From Desulfovibrio sp. (lineage in GTDB: Bacteria; Desulfobacterota; Desulfovibrionia; Desulfovibrionales; Desulfovibrionaceae), in contig JAITNF010000049.1 of assembly GCA_031290615.1 (NCBI GenBank), forward strand, positions 1 to 43,596: a stretch of DNA of 43,596 nucleotides, read 5' to 3'. Made by a program: the position numbers and the translations under genes. Position 1 is the stretch's first letter. The number at the start of each line of letters is the position of its first letter. Of this stretch, positions 27,401 to 35,502 are shown piece after piece. Under the pieces are notes generated by a model. That model did no database searches and was not told the DNA's origin. It was given only the letters and a program-made list of their open reading frames with translations.

Positions 27401-27601
27401 CAGCGGCGTCGCCACAGAGGCGGCCATGGTTTCCTGGTCAGCGCCGTCGAGGTCGGCCATGACCATGATTGTGGGGAAGTCCACATTGGGCAACTGGTTC
27501 ACCGGCAGGGAAAGATATCCAGCCGAGCCGAAGAAGAACATTCCCAGCATGAGCAGGGTAGTGGCTACAGGGCGACGGATGAAAAAAGCGGTAATATTCA
27601 T
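24461..27601 (-). CDS. RND-family (HAE1) efflux pump inner-membrane protein, AcrB/MdtB-like
   Basis: A proton-driven drug-efflux transporter that normally works with a periplasmic adaptor and an outer-membrane channel. The 1046 residues have the standard layout: an N-terminal helix then LPVNQLPNVDFPTIMV, a large periplasmic loop, helices with VVDDAIVMLENI (the proton-relay Asp pair), a second periplasmic loop, and a C-terminal helix bundle. The length is full. ATG at 27601 has no clear ribosome site. No adaptor (AcrA-like) or TolC gene lies on either side, which is unusual. Confidence 0.93.
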   Translation of the reverse strand: MNITAFFIRRPVATTLLMLGMFFFGSAGYLSLPVNQLPNVDFPTIMVMADLDGADQETMAASVATPLEKQFFTIAGIDSISSVNATGRSRITIQFDLDRDIDAAALDVQSAIGLAQRRLPPNMTTPPSFRKVNPADLPILYLRVSSSTLPLYALNEYADTFIGQRLSMVAGVAQVTIYGQKQYAVRIQLDPDELASRGLGIDEVADAVADANSMLPTGSLDGAKRASFIKSSGQLFNAQAFGEVVVTWRNGAPVRLNDLGVVVDSVRQDKQTAWGNGGVPCITLALERQPGANTVQVVDAVRRLFPSLLQQLPPSVEVEFFYDRSESIRESVADVKLTLVLTVFLVVLVIFLFLRNLPATIIPSLALPMSVISTFAVMSVLNYSLDNLSLMALTLAVGFVVDDAIVMLENIVRHQESGKNPLAAAYDGSAEIGFTIVSMTISLAAVFIPVLFMGGIVGRLFREFAVVIIGAILCSGVVSLTLTPMLCAYFLKTGVQHRAGYEGVYGKLERAFDWLAMRYADSLAFVLRRRLAAFGASILLLLLTVWLGITMPKGFLPTEDMGFLVGSTDAEQGISFSGMTDAQHSLDTVLENEPFIARFNSVVGIVGDSQSMNNGTVMIHLVPHDKRPGIDAVAERLRRELNVSPAMRVFLRVPPAVNIGGRSSKALYQYTLSGPDIVALYDCAQNVEKALRKLPQLQDVNSDLQIKNPELRVTIDRNRAAALGVSPQQIELALQSAYGSREISTIYAPTNDYRVFVELQKRFQQEAASISRLYVRSKDGSLVPLDSLAQLSPGIGPIAVNHAGQFPAVTIAYNLRPGVALGPAVATVEATARPLLPDSVHAESQGTAQAFQKSLSGMGWLLILAIVVIYLVLGILYESFIHPLTILSGLPSAGFGALTTLWLFGMELDLYGFVGMIMLLGIVKKNAIMMLDFALEAQRRDSSLTPLEAITKGCHVRFKPIMMTTIAALMGALPIAIGLGTGAEARRPLGLAVVGGLCFSQIVTLYITPVYYYYMEKISRRLQKHYGQRFRGQDAAENNALPAREA

Positions 27602-27684
27602 GATATTAGAAAAATGTCCGTGCCTAAGGCGTGTATTTTTTCACTATTATGATGCCCAACAGCCGTATTTGATCGCGCTTGTAA

Positions 27685-28688
27685 AGATTTGTCAACAGCA
27701 CCTGGTCTGCCTGGGTTCCAATGATTGTCGGCAAACCTGGCGCTGGTCTTGTAACGGGCCCAGTTTATACTACTACAAACTAGACAGTTGCAGGACTTAA
27801 GAGCTTCACGACATTGCCGGTTATCCCCTCAAGTATTGTGAAGGTAGCCGATATAACTGAACCAACACTTCCGGCTACAAAGGCGCAGGTCTATACGACC
27901 GTCAATTATGGCACGGATGGAGCGTGGAAAAATCCAGAACAATTTGTTACGCCTGGTACCTATTGTATGAGGGGAAATGACTATACTATTCTGGATGTGA
28001 CTTCTTCCAGCTGGGGAGTAACGGTTTTACCGGCGTATTATGGTAATGCTCCGTTACCTTACTATAACTACATAACGCAAATTGCCATTAACAACTTCCT
28101 TGGAACAAGTAATGTTCCTGGACGAGTATTCATTCGTCAGCGGAAAGGCCAATATGTTGATGGAACAGAGACGCCTACCTGGACTGGCTTGAGATATTTA
28201 CGACAAACACCAGGGATATAGGCCCGAGTACGCTTGATACTACATATACTCCAGGATGGTACTTCTCCGAGACGGGTATTACGATTAAAGGAGCTACAAC
28301 TAATGGCTTTACTCTAGAGGTTATGGAAGGATTATTCAGAGGTGTACACCAGGCAGATGTTTTACAACGTCTAACCGGAAGGCACGCCAGTACAGGTGTA
28401 GATGTTATTTGGGAAAGGCGTCGTCGTATAGGGACAACAGATACCTGGAGAGATTGGGCACAAGTCCTAATAGCCGAAAATAGCCAATCTACAGCGGTAA
28501 CTACCGTCTATACTAGTACTCCTCAAACAATAGCAGATCAAAAGATTTTCACCACCAATCCTGTCATCCCGGGAGCAAGTGCAGTCATCCTGGATGCCAC
28601 AGATACGACTCATGCTGCTACCAGGGCTGAGGTTTACGCGACAATCCAGGCAATGCTGCAAGATTATCTTGGTGGGCAAACAGGCTAA
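27685..28688 (+). pseudogene. Modular phage tail-fibre-like protein, broken
   Basis: Two copies of one module occur on the plus strand. The first contains STWSAWVPMIVG, then VYTTTN-stop-TVAGLKSFTT, then PVIPSSIVKV and ATKAQVYTTV. The second contains DTWRDWAQVLIA, VYTSTPQTIADQKIFTT, PVIPGASAVI and ATRAEVYATI. Aligning them shows that the TAG at 27781-27783 replaces the Gln codon (CAG) of the other copy. The frame also shifts near 28171-28177, between TETPT and YLDWLEIFTTN. Such repeats with W..W and Thr-rich stretches resemble phage or tailocin tail fibres. AT content is higher than in flanking genes, which suggests foreign origin. A TAA at 27682-27684 closes the 5' side. Confidence 0.55.
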
Positions 28689-28753
28689 ACAAACCAAGTT
28701 AGAAAATGCAAGGTGTTTTGTAGTCCCTGAACCCCCAATGGTGATTTTATATG

Positions 28754-29140
28754 TTGTTCTCCTTCTTAGGTTGGACATTCTGGAGTGCTCATCTTGCCGC
28801 CTTTAGGCCAGCACCAACCGGCAAAGGCTCCAGAGGCAAGAGATTCCCCAAACAGGCTGTCTTCACCGCGGCCGGGCAATATGCGGTTTCGGGACTTTAA
28901 GTACCGACAGGACTGGTTCCTGGCGATACCGGTGAACAATACCAACAAAACAATTCCTTATTCGCCGGAAGGCTAAAGGCCCGACAAAATGGTTTCAATC
29001 CCCGCTGGTTCGGGATAACTGTCCGGAATGGGGATGCACTAGGGGAGCGAAGATTGGGAACCGTCGGAGTTGATACACCAGCCGCCGGGAGGATCAAGGA
29101 CGTCCGCGCGAGCGGTGAAGGGAAGGGAAAGGATGTCTGT
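28754..29140 (+). pseudogene. Unidentified remnant downstream of the tail-fibre-like gene
   Basis: One plus-strand frame reads GWTFWSAHLAAFRPAPTG, GQYAVSGL, a TAA, then VPTGLVPGDTGEQYQQNN, SLFAGRLKARQNGFNPRWFG, ITVRNGDALGERRLGTVGVD and TPAAGRIKDVRASGEG. It is protein-like except for the stop. It could be the C-terminal part of a phage virion or fibre protein, but I recognise no family. Confidence 0.3.
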
Positions 29141-29226
29141 CAAAAAAAACAAACACTGCGAATTTGTTCATTGTCTATTGTCCTAAGTCTCATGACGTTT
29201 GAGTGATGGGACTAGATAGACGTGCA

Positions 29227-29245
29227 GGACACGATCGTCGTGTCC
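29227..29245. repeat. Perfect 8-bp inverted repeat
   Basis: GGACACGA and TCGTGTCC enclose TCG. On the plus strand it is followed by AAAAAA, and on the minus strand by no T-run, so it is not a terminator. Role unknown. Confidence 0.4.
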
Positions 29246-29540
29246 AAAAAATGTTGTTTGGTTAAAACAGTTAGAAAAGATAATCCTACCACGCACGCCG
29301 CCAGTGACTTTTCAGTGTGTTTTTAGAGGAGGGGGGTATTATATTTTCACGGACACCGGCCAAAAAGAACCCTTTGGTGGTGTTTTTTATTCTTTGTCAT
29401 TCCATGATTTTTCGTTTTCCCTGGACTTTTTGTGGGGCTGGAATTTACCCATGCACAAAACAACTCCACCTGGTTGAAGATAAAAGCGAAGTTAATTTAC
29501 CTGTGTCAAAAAAGCGGGGCTATAGCGGGGCAAAATGACC
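29246..29540. other. Intergenic stretch before tRNA-Val
   Basis: Apart from one terminator-like hairpin (29354-29388), no gene is recognised. The open frame at 29317-29538 has no ribosome site worth trusting and no family pattern. Confidence 0.35.
29354..29388 (+). terminator. Probable rho-independent terminator
   Basis: CACC..CCAAA and TTTGG.GGTG pair, with a small internal bulge, around AAGAACCC. TTTTTT follows on the plus strand. It would end transcription coming from the tail-fibre remnants. Confidence 0.45.
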
Positions 29541-29547
29541 TTCGAAC

Positions 29548-29582
29548 AAAAAAGGCCTCCCGGTGATCCCCCGAAAAGCCTT
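29548..29582 (-). terminator. Rho-independent terminator after tRNA-Val
   Basis: Read on the minus strand, AAGGC and GCCTT pair around an inner CGG/CCG stem, followed by TTTTTT. It begins 9 bases after the tRNA 3' end. Confidence 0.6.
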
Positions 29583-29590
29583 GATATCCC

Positions 29591-29666
29591 TGGTGGGCAG
29601 TACAGGACTTGAACCTGTGACCCTCGCCGTGTAAGGGCGATGCTCTCCCAACTGAGCTAACTGCCC
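29591..29666 (-). tRNA. tRNA-Val (anticodon TAC)
   Basis: The minus strand folds into a full cloverleaf. The acceptor stem is GGGCAGT / ACTGCCC, the D-arm is TTAGCTCAGTTGGGAGAGC, and the anticodon stem is TCGCC / GGCGA around CTTACAC, giving anticodon TAC (valine). The T-arm carries GTTCAAGTC. The 3' CCA is encoded in the DNA. tRNA genes are common phage integration targets, and phage-like remnants lie next door. Confidence 0.95.
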
Positions 29667-29792
29667 GAAACCATTTTAGAGTAGACACTCTCGCTCAAAA
29701 ATGCAAGCAGAATTTCACTCTGGTGATGATTTTATCACACAACTATTTGTATTTGCTGATTGTCCTCTCTGCAAAAGCTAAACTCTTCCAGG

Positions 29793-32700
29793 CTACACAT
29801 CAAAAAGCATTTCCAGATCATCCCTGGAAAAAGATTTCCAGGTGTCACTGCCCGGAATAATGGTCTCGGCTATATCACGCTTGCTGTCCTGCAGCTTGAC
29901 AATTTTTTCCTCCACCGTATTTTCGCAAATGAGTTTGTAAGAAAAAACTTGGCGCGTCTGCCCAATACGGTGGGTACGGTCAGTCGCCTGGCTTTCCACC
30001 GCTGGGTTCCACCACGGATCGTAGTGAATAACATAGTCGGCGGATGTGAGATTCAGTCCAGTGCCGCCCGCTTTGAGCGAAATGAGAAAAATGGGGATAT
30101 TTTGATTGTTGTTGAATCTGTCTACTATTTCCAGGCGTTCCTTGCTGGCACCGTCCAGATAGCAGAAGGGCATTTTTTCGACCTCAAGCCATTGGCGTAT
30201 GATGTGCAGCATCCGCACAAACTGCGAAAACACCAGCACCTTGTGCCCACCTTCCACAATTTCCGTAATCATATCCTTGAAGGCGTCAAACTTGCCGGAG
30301 GACAGATTATTGGTAAAGCCGGGTAATTCCATCTTCAGCAGACGCGGATGACAGCATATCTGACGCAGCTTGAGCAACGCGTCCAGAATGGACATCTGGC
30401 TTTTGGCAATGCCTTTTTCGTCCACATCCGTCAGCACCTGCTCGCGCAGCTTGCGGGCAAGAGCCGTATACAGTTCCGCCTGAGCGTCTTCCAGAGCGCA
30501 AAATGTCACATGTTCGAGTTTCGGCGGCAAATCACGGGCCACTTCCGCCTTGGTGCGGCGCAGAATAAAAGGCCGCACGCGAGCGCGCAGATGGTCCAGC
30601 GTTTCCTGGTCTCCATCTTTGATGGGCTTGATAATGCTCCGTTGAAATGCGTGCTGCGAGCCGAGAAAGCCTGGCATGAGAAATTCGAACAGGGACCAGA
30701 GTTCAAAAAGGTTGTTTTCAATGGGCGTGCCCGAAAGACAGATGCGCACGCGTGAATTCAGACGCCGTACTGAACGGGCCGTGATGGTGCTGGGATTTTT
30801 GATGTTCTGAGCTTCATCAAGAATCACGGCGTTGAACTCGTATTTCTCCATTTCTTCCAGGTTACGGCGTAACATGGCATAGGTGGTCACAACCAGATGC
30901 GCGTGTGTCGCCTGTTTGAAGAGATCCTCCCGCCTTGTCCCATAAATAATGACGCGCTTTAGCCCCGGAACAAATTTTGTCGCTTCACGCTCCCAGTTGG
31001 GCAAAACTGATGTTGGCACGACAATGAGATTGGGCCTTTCGTGACGGCACTCCACCATGTACTGAATAAAGGCAAGGGCCTGCACAGTTTTGCCGAGGCC
31101 CATTTCGTCGGCCAGAATACCGCCGAAACCGTATTCAAAAAGGAAATTTAGGTAGGAAAGCCCCTGTTGCTGGTAGCCGCGCAGATCTGCCTTGAGTCCC
31201 TTGGGTGGGGATATGGGCGTAATTTCCCGGAAAGAACGGATTTTTCCCCTCAGGGAGTTCCAGAAAGAATCTGTTGAGGCGTTGGGCATGTCGTCCAGTA
31301 ACGTGTCCAGCACCGTGGCCTCGTATTGCTGAAATTTGTTTTGCGGCGGCCTGGAGGGATCAAGTCCCAGACGTTTCAACCTGTGGGAAAGTTTTGTCAG
31401 CCAGGATTCCGGCAGGCTTGTATAGGAACCGTCCTTGAGTTGCACATAGCGTTTGCCTCGCGTCCACGCCTTCCAAATTTTTTCCAGCGGCATGCTTTGC
31501 CCATCGTAATCTACCGTCACATCAAGCGAAAACCATTTTTCCTTTTCATTGGTCGACACCTTGGCCGTGATGTCGGCCTGCGCAGCCCGCACCTTGTAAC
31601 GGGTTAGGGCACTCTCGCCGTAAACGCGGTAATACTCCACCATGCTGGGGTAGGAGTCGAGCAAAAAGGCGATGGCTTCTTCCGCCTCCAGGAACCAGAG
31701 TTTGCTTGAGCGCGACTGAAATCCAGTTTTGACAAGTTCGTCAAGCAGTTGCGCTTCTTCCTCCTGGTGGCGACGCACCAGATAGGTTTTGCCTAGATAG
31801 GTGTAGCTGCCTGTCTGGAAATCCGGATTGGGCCCGTTGATGGTGAACTCACCGTGCACGGTTTCGTAGATATTGTCTATTTCCAGCGTTAAGAGGCTTC
31901 CCTCCTCGTCCAGGAACAGTTTGGGATTGTAAGTAGTTGGCTGGAAAATTGGGGCTATGAGTTTCAAAAATTGTTGCGGACTGTAGAGTTCCGAGTCGGG
32001 CAATTTTGTCCAGACCCTGTCCAGAAATTCTGAAATATCCTCGTGTGGCACGACGAAGGGCTCGTGTATGAGCCTGTGCACTAGCCTCGTTTGCAACGAC
32101 GTCTGCACCGGATAAAATTTGTGGTTAAAGCATACCCACAGGGGCATCTGCCCATGAAAGGTAATGGGGACCTGTTCGGCGTGCGGAGTGTTGTCATTAC
32201 ACTTTTCGTCAGACTGGCGTATGGGCAGGGGCTGGTGCCCCTCACGCTGAATGAATACATCAAAATGCAGGCCCATGTCATCCAAAACAGGCTTGAGCTT
32301 TAGGGCAAAGGTCGTATTTTCAATGGAGCAGGGCTGATCCGTGTCTTTATAGAGCAGATAATACTCGTTGCGCACGGCCCAGAAAAACCAGGAAAGCAAT
32401 CCGTCCGGCAATTCAACTCTGTGGCCGTAGTACTCAAGGTAGCGTCCGATCTGTTGGGCAACTGCTGGCAACTGCGGAGATGATTCACACCAGTCTGGAT
32501 TTGTGATAATCTGTTCCAGTGTTATTTCCGTATGCACGCTGGAAAGTCCTCTCTTATTTTGGCGAGCCCGGAAAAAGGACACAAGCAGCCGGCTCTCTTC
32601 CGGCGTGAAGCGGAAAATAAGATAGTACTGGCCCGGCTCCGCCTCCATGGTGGTGGAGAAAAAACTGCGGAAGCACCGTCTCCAGTCCACTGCGACAGGC

Positions 32701-33044
32701 GGCGCTTCGTTCGATTGGCCCTGCTTCCGGCGCAGGCCTTCCATGAAGCGCATGGCAAGCGCCGCCGCATGACGGCAAACACACGAGAAGGAGTCCTCGC
32801 AGTTGCAGCGGCTGGTTGTTGAGTTGTCCGTAAGGGAAAAGTGTAGCGACGGCGTGTATAATTGAAGCTCTTCTCCCTGGATGGTGCCCTGTACCTCCCA
32901 GATTTCGCCATCCTGGATATTTATTTTTTGCACACCGTTGTCCATGAGTATATACTTGGCCATGTCGCGGACGTATTCCGGCACGGCGTCGTGCAGAAAC
33001 CTGCTGCACATCTCATTGATGAAATCCAGTTCTGAACGGCTCAT
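29793..33044 (-). CDS. SWIM zinc-finger and SNF2-family ATPase/helicase
   Basis: A DNA-dependent ATPase of the SNF2/HepA class; the cellular role in bacteria is uncertain (DNA or RNA-polymerase remodelling). The 1083 residues start with an N-terminal region holding a SWIM zinc finger (CNCEDSFSCVCRHAAAL, near residues 80-95). A long family-specific middle follows. The SNF2 core has ADEMGLGKTVQALAF (Walker A, near residue 643), LDEAQNIKNPST (Walker B), LSGTPIENNLFELW, then the helicase C domain with KAGGTGLNLTSADYVIHYDP and DRTHRIGQTRQVF. I chose ATG at 33044; the open frame extends 80 codons into the next gene's region on the other strand. It diverges from the solute-binding protein gene across only 51 bases. 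Confidence 0.92.
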   Translation of the reverse strand: MSRSELDFINEMCSRFLHDAVPEYVRDMAKYILMDNGVQKINIQDGEIWEVQGTIQGEELQLYTPSLHFSLTDNSTTSRCNCEDSFSCVCRHAAALAMRFMEGLRRKQGQSNEAPPVAVDWRRCFRSFFSTTMEAEPGQYYLIFRFTPEESRLLVSFFRARQNKRGLSSVHTEITLEQIITNPDWCESSPQLPAVAQQIGRYLEYYGHRVELPDGLLSWFFWAVRNEYYLLYKDTDQPCSIENTTFALKLKPVLDDMGLHFDVFIQREGHQPLPIRQSDEKCNDNTPHAEQVPITFHGQMPLWVCFNHKFYPVQTSLQTRLVHRLIHEPFVVPHEDISEFLDRVWTKLPDSELYSPQQFLKLIAPIFQPTTYNPKLFLDEEGSLLTLEIDNIYETVHGEFTINGPNPDFQTGSYTYLGKTYLVRRHQEEEAQLLDELVKTGFQSRSSKLWFLEAEEAIAFLLDSYPSMVEYYRVYGESALTRYKVRAAQADITAKVSTNEKEKWFSLDVTVDYDGQSMPLEKIWKAWTRGKRYVQLKDGSYTSLPESWLTKLSHRLKRLGLDPSRPPQNKFQQYEATVLDTLLDDMPNASTDSFWNSLRGKIRSFREITPISPPKGLKADLRGYQQQGLSYLNFLFEYGFGGILADEMGLGKTVQALAFIQYMVECRHERPNLIVVPTSVLPNWEREATKFVPGLKRVIIYGTRREDLFKQATHAHLVVTTYAMLRRNLEEMEKYEFNAVILDEAQNIKNPSTITARSVRRLNSRVRICLSGTPIENNLFELWSLFEFLMPGFLGSQHAFQRSIIKPIKDGDQETLDHLRARVRPFILRRTKAEVARDLPPKLEHVTFCALEDAQAELYTALARKLREQVLTDVDEKGIAKSQMSILDALLKLRQICCHPRLLKMELPGFTNNLSSGKFDAFKDMITEIVEGGHKVLVFSQFVRMLHIIRQWLEVEKMPFCYLDGASKERLEIVDRFNNNQNIPIFLISLKAGGTGLNLTSADYVIHYDPWWNPAVESQATDRTHRIGQTRQVFSYKLICENTVEEKIVKLQDSKRDIAETIIPGSDTWKSFSRDDLEMLFDV

Positions 33045-33095
33045 AGTTTTAAATAGTAGCACAAGATTGATGCCAAAGGCAACTAAAACAATTCT

Positions 33096-34721
33096 ATGAA
33101 AAGTAATTTTTTTTCGATTTTTCGCGTACTGTTTCTGGCTCTTGCTCTTTGCGGAATTCACGCCATCGCCCAAGCGGACAAAATCCCGGAGGATACGCCC
33201 GCCTTCGGCGATCGCATCATTTTCGGCAACATCGGCGAGGCGTCCAATCTGATCCCCTACCTCACCACGGATTCGGCCTCGCACGAAGTGGCGGATCTCA
33301 TTTTTGTCGCGCCCCTGCGCTATAACGGTAAATTACAGATAGAACCATGGGCGGCAGAGCATTTCAGCGTGGAGGAGGAGGGTCGGCTTCTGCGCTTTAC
33401 CCTGCGCAAGGGCATCATGTGGGAAGACGGACGAGAGCTGACGGCGGAAGATGTTGCCTTTACTTACAGGGTCATCATTGACCCCGCAACGGCAAGCCCA
33501 TATGCCGACGATTTTTTACGCGTCAAGGAATTTCGGGTGACAGGCAGCCACAGTTTTGAAGTGATCTATGAAAATTTTTTCGCGCGCGCCATTGCCTCAT
33601 GGATGAATCCCATTTTGCCCCGCCACATCCTGGAGGGACAAAACATACGCAACACCATCTTTTCCCGCAAACCTGTGGGAGCCGGACCTTACCGTCTCAA
33701 GAGATGGGATCCGGGCAGCCTCATTCTGTCTTCCTCGCCCACCTATTTCATGCGCCGTCCGCACATTGCCGAAACGGTATACCGCATTATTCCGGATACG
33801 GCCTCCATGTTTATGGAAATCCGCGCCGGTCATCTGGACGTAATGGATCTGAATCCCATGCAGTATCTGCGGGAAACGAACGGTCCCGCATGGCGTGAAA
33901 ATTTCAAAAAATACCGCTATCTGGCATCCGTCTATATTTTTTTGGGTTTTAACATGGAACATCCTTTTTTCAGGGATGTGCGCGTGCGCAAGGCTGTGTC
34001 CCTTGCTATAAATCGCGAGGACATTGTCCGTGGCGTGATGCTTGGCCAAGGCGTGACGGCTTTCGGGCCTTTCAAGCCCGGAAGCTGGGCCTACCATCCC
34101 CGGCTGACCCCGGTGCGCCATGACATGGCTGCCGCACGTGTCCTTCTGGCCGATGCCGGGTTCAGGGACGAAAATGGCGACGGTATTCTGGAGAAGGACG
34201 GCAATCCCTTTTCTTTTACCATTTTGACCAATCAGGGTAATGAGCAGCGTATTCTGACGGCCGTGGTCATACAGCACGAGCTTGCCGCCATCGGCATTAA
34301 CGTGCGCATACGCACGGTGGAATGGGCTGCCTTTATCCGCGAATTTGTGCACAAAGGACGCTATGACGCCATAATTTTGGGCTGGACCATTCCGCAGGAT
34401 CCTGATATTTATCCTATATGGCATTCTTCCGGCGCACGGGAAGGCGGACTCAACATTACCCGTTATCACAACAGCGAAGTGGACGAGTTGTTGGAAAAGG
34501 CGCGCGCCACGCCGGATCAGGATAAGCGAGCCGAATTATACTATCGTGTCCAGGAAATTTTGGCCGAGGAACAACCCTATTGTTTTCTTTTCGTGCCCTA
34601 CGCTCTGCCCGTCATACAACGGCGTTTCACGGGCATAAAGCCCAATCTGGCGGGCATAATGTACAATTTTGAAGACTGGTGGGTTCCGCAGGAGAAGCAG
34701 CGCTACACGGTGACGCCGTAA
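33096..34721 (+). CDS. Periplasmic peptide/oligopeptide-type solute-binding protein (SBP family 5)
   Basis: The binding component of a Dpp/Opp-like ABC importer, in the periplasm. The 541 residues begin with a signal peptide (positive MKSNFFSIFR, hydrophobic VLFLALALCGI, likely cleavage after AIAQA). The family-5 pattern follows: LRFTLRKGIMWEDGRELTAE, DVAFTYRVI, VGAGPYRLKRW, DVRVRKAVSLAINREDIV, and a C-terminal NSEVDELLEKARAT segment. ATG at 33096 has no strong ribosome site. No permease or ATPase gene follows; instead there is a large inverted repeat and a broken gene, so partners must be elsewhere or lost. Confidence 0.92.
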   Translation: MKSNFFSIFRVLFLALALCGIHAIAQADKIPEDTPAFGDRIIFGNIGEASNLIPYLTTDSASHEVADLIFVAPLRYNGKLQIEPWAAEHFSVEEEGRLLRFTLRKGIMWEDGRELTAEDVAFTYRVIIDPATASPYADDFLRVKEFRVTGSHSFEVIYENFFARAIASWMNPILPRHILEGQNIRNTIFSRKPVGAGPYRLKRWDPGSLILSSSPTYFMRRPHIAETVYRIIPDTASMFMEIRAGHLDVMDLNPMQYLRETNGPAWRENFKKYRYLASVYIFLGFNMEHPFFRDVRVRKAVSLAINREDIVRGVMLGQGVTAFGPFKPGSWAYHPRLTPVRHDMAAARVLLADAGFRDENGDGILEKDGNPFSFTILTNQGNEQRILTAVVIQHELAAIGINVRIRTVEWAAFIREFVHKGRYDAIILGWTIPQDPDIYPIWHSSGAREGGLNITRYHNSEVDELLEKARATPDQDKRAELYYRVQEILAEEQPYCFLFVPYALPVIQRRFTGIKPNLAGIMYNFEDWWVPQEKQRYTVTP

Positions 34722-34749
34722 GGCCGCTTATTGCGTGGACAGTCTCTCT

Positions 34750-34835
34750 GGTGTAAAAATTTTTCGGTCCCGACATATCCAATTGATATTGGTTGGATAT
34801 GTCGGGACCGAAAAATTTTTACACCCCAATATCAA
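34750..34835. repeat. Nested long inverted repeat (33-bp perfect arms plus a second 10-bp pair)
   Basis: Positions 34750-34782 and 34793-34825 are perfect reverse complements (33 bp), each containing AAAAATTTTT and CGGTCCCGAC. The 10-base spacer TTGATATTGG (34783-34792) is itself the reverse complement of CCAATATCAA, which immediately follows the right arm (34826-34835). The order is A-L-A'-L'. RNA or single-stranded DNA could fold as A/A' with L as loop, or as L/L' with A' as loop, but not both. It starts 28 bases after the solute-binding protein stop, so it could act as that gene's terminator. It could also be a mobile-element end or the product of template switching. Confidence 0.9.
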
Positions 34836-34842
34836 GAGGTTG

Positions 34843-35165
34843 TCATGCCGAAAACACTGATTTTTGGCGGCGTGACAGACCTGTGGGCCAAGTGCTCGTA
34901 TGTGTGCTGGCGCAGCGCGGGTGGACGATGCCGAAACCTGCCACAGGGAAGCGCAGCTTTTGAACTGCACTCTGCCCGACGCCTTGGTCCGCATCGTCAA
35001 CGATCTTGGACAAACAAGGGTACAGCACAGATTTCGTCTTTTTCGAGGAAATCCGGACGCCTTGGCGCGAGGATAACGACCCCAAATTCGACATCAGTCT
35101 ATAGTTGCATAAAGTTCGCTGGAGAGCAGGCCGTACTCAACAAAAGCCACGTCCCTGAAGTCGGA
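34843..35165 (+). pseudogene. Unidentified broken gene
   Basis: It begins MPKTLIFGGVTDLWAK after AAGAGG. The protein-like reading then jumps frames: VLAQRGWTM, ETCHREAQLLNCTLPDALVR, IVNDLG, and YSTDFVFFEEIRTPWREDND with PKFDISL before a TAG. The N-terminus hints at a nucleotide-binding (SDR-like) fold, but that is weak. At least two frameshifts make it non-functional. Confidence 0.4.
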
Positions 35166-35500
35166 CCCGGCCTGCGCTAGACCAAAAAACCTGGAGCGGC
35201 TTGCCCGCCGCCGCAAATAAACTTGTGCAGGCAAGTGTCGGTTACGGAGCCATTCCCGCGCGTTGCCCCCACGTTCCTTTCAGTCTAGGTAAATGCGGCT
35301 CTGAAAGCACCATGATTTTGTCGGATATGTCATGAGGTCCATGTGCTGCACTGATACCATCTAACTCAGTGGTTTCTTAGAGCATTTAATGTTTGAGATG
35401 CTTGCTTTACGGCAGACAAAGCCCGCCTGTAAGTATCTTGCGGAGCGGAGCAACATTTTCAAAGTTGATCTGCTCTAACCAACGAATGATAACGCCGAAC
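35166..35500. other. Intergenic stretch between the broken gene and tilS
   Basis: Short protein-like runs occur on the plus strand (for example NKLVQASVGYGAIPARCPHV) but no gene is identifiable. It probably continues the decay of the preceding locus. No terminator is obvious for tilS. Confidence 0.3.
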
Positions 35501-35502
35501 GA

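Noticed and set aside
27781-27783. Recoding of stop codons (read-through) rather than pseudogenes
   Set aside because: Internal stops occur only in accessory or IS genes, are of all three types, and come with frameshifts and deletions. Core genes use the same codons as normal stops.
29227-29245. Rho-independent terminator
   Set aside because: The hairpin is perfect, but no T-run follows it on either strand.
27785-29666. Phage attachment-site duplication of the tRNA-Val 3' end near the tail-fibre remnant
   Set aside because: Only CAGGACTT is shared near 27790, too short and inside the repeated coding module. No longer copy of the tRNA end was seen.
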